Below, one piece after another: positions 36,145 through 36,929 of a stretch of 36,929 nucleotides of DNA. The position numbers and the translations under genes are program-made. Under the pieces are notes generated by a model, which made no database searches, had not been told where the DNA came from, and was given only the letters and a program-made list of their open reading frames with translations. Origin of the DNA: an uncultured Desulfotomaculum sp. (lineage in GTDB: Bacteria > Bacillota > Desulfotomaculia > Desulfotomaculales > Desulfotomaculaceae); assembly GCA_946411205.1 (NCBI GenBank), contig CAMKDG010000024.1, positions 1 to 36,929 on the forward strand, read 5' to 3'. Position 1 is the stretch's first letter, and each line of letters opens with the position of its first letter.

Positions 36145-36240
36145 ATAAGAAAAACTAAGGTTTATGCCGACGTCTAAAGACTTGGCGTATCCTATTGGGC
36201 ATAACCTAAAGGTTACTGCGAGCAAGGACCGGTTTTTCTA
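36145..36240 (+). ncRNA. Unassigned structured leader element, copy D
   Basis: TATAAGAAAAACTAAGGTTTATGCCGACGTCTAAAGACTTGGCGTATCCTATTGGGCATAACC...AGCAAGGACCGGTTTTTCTA. Confidence 0.6.
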
Positions 36241-36262
36241 ATACTAAACATGAGGTGACGAT

Positions 36263-36929
36263 ATGGTAAGTGATTTTGTAAATGAACCCTTTCTCGATCT
36301 AAAAGATGAACAGGTGGTTACTCATTTTAAAAAGGCACTGGAGGAGGTAGGGTCTCAACTCGGGGGAGATTATCCCTTGATCATTAATGGTGAAGAAATT
36401 TACACCGAAGAGAAAATTACTTCTCTGAACCCATCCTTGAGTGAGCAAGTGGTTGGTTATGTTTCTAAAGCATCTCTGGAACAGGCAGAGCTGGCTATTA
36501 GTAGTGCTGAAAAGGCTTTCGGCAAATGGTCCAAGGTAAAACCGCAGGAACGGGCAGAGTATCTTTTTAAAGCCGCAGCTATCATGCGGGAAAGGAAATA
36601 TGAACTTTCCAGCTGGCTGATTTATGAAGCAGGTAAAAATTGGGCTGAGGCAGATGCAGATACGGCCGAAGCTATTGATTTTTTAGAGTTTTATGCCCGG
36701 GAAATGCATCGTCTGGCCAGTCCTCAACCCCTGGTTAGAATACCCGGAGAACAAAATGAATTGGTTTATCTGCCCCTTGGAGTAGGCGTTGTTATTCCAC
36801 CCTGGAATTTCCCCTTAGCTATTATGGCGGGTATGACTGCCGCAGCCATTGTAGCAGGGAACACGGTGGTTTTGAAGCCTGCCAGCAATACTCCGGTCAT
36901 TGCGGCTATCTTCATGAACATTCTTAGAG
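36263..36929 (+). CDS. Aldehyde dehydrogenase, L-glutamate gamma-semialdehyde (P5C) dehydrogenase-like; truncated by window end
   Basis: Own translation from ATG 36263: MVSDFVNEPFLDLKDEQVVTHFKKALEEVGSQLGGDYPLIINGEEIYTEEKITSLNP...PLGVGVVIPPWNFPLAIMAGMTAAAIVAGNTVVLKPASNTPVIA; open to last base; RBS gaggtg. Confidence 0.88.
   Translation, partial: MVSDFVNEPFLDLKDEQVVTHFKKALEEVGSQLGGDYPLIINGEEIYTEEKITSLNPSLSEQVVGYVSKASLEQAELAISSAEKAFGKWSKVKPQERAEYLFKAAAIMRERKYELSSWLIYEAGKNWAEADADTAEAIDFLEFYAREMHRLASPQPLVRIPGEQNELVYLPLGVGVVIPPWNFPLAIMAGMTAAAIVAGNTVVLKPASNTPVIAAIFMNILR

Noticed and set aside
1-36929. CRISPR arrays, rRNA genes, transposases, phage genes
   Set aside because: No regularly spaced direct repeats, rRNA-like sequence, or transposase/integrase/phage signatures seen in the ORFs.

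Overview
This window looks like a Firmicutes (Desulfotomaculum/Peptococcaceae-like) chromosome segment; the taxonomy is inferred only from protein flavour. Left half (1-19.4 kb): a mosaic of housekeeping and accessory genes. These include a YjgB/DUF4309-like lipoprotein, HD and MBL-fold proteins, a MarR regulator with a heterodimeric ABC exporter pair, an MFS transporter, a RelB/DinJ-YoeB type toxin-antitoxin pair, Tag glycosylase, a PdxR/MocR-like regulator, a PPOX-fold protein, thiC behind a TPP riboswitch, a MATE exporter, a small DUF/GIY-YIG/flavin reductase cluster, a MerR-TipAS regulator, an SLH-domain protein and a VOC protein. Right half (19.4-36.9 kb): a molybdenum/tungsten-centred region. 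It holds a TupA-like tungstate-binding lipoprotein, a MoeA-like molybdopterin-binding protein, a 925-aa Mop-type aldehyde oxidoreductase, and a downstream operon matching the DVU_1551-1558 / Trs-type accessory set: FAD/Fe-S/CCG fusion, small zinc-ribbon-like redox protein, methyltransferase, C-GCAxxG-C-C protein, radical SAM, CoA-ligase-like protein, XdhC, MocA-HD fusion and histidine phosphatase. A RocA-like aldehyde dehydrogenase runs off the window end. The most notable signals are noncoding. (i) Five copies of a Moco/Tuco-riboswitch-like RNA, one on the minus strand before tupA and four on the plus strand, including a tandem pair, mostly followed by intrinsic terminators. (ii) A second, different structured leader element, found in three full copies plus one partial copy directly upstream of the genes in this region, with apparent compensatory base changes; I cannot assign it to a known family. 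(iii) A terminator/antiterminator arrangement that joins the two element types at 35.58-35.69 kb.
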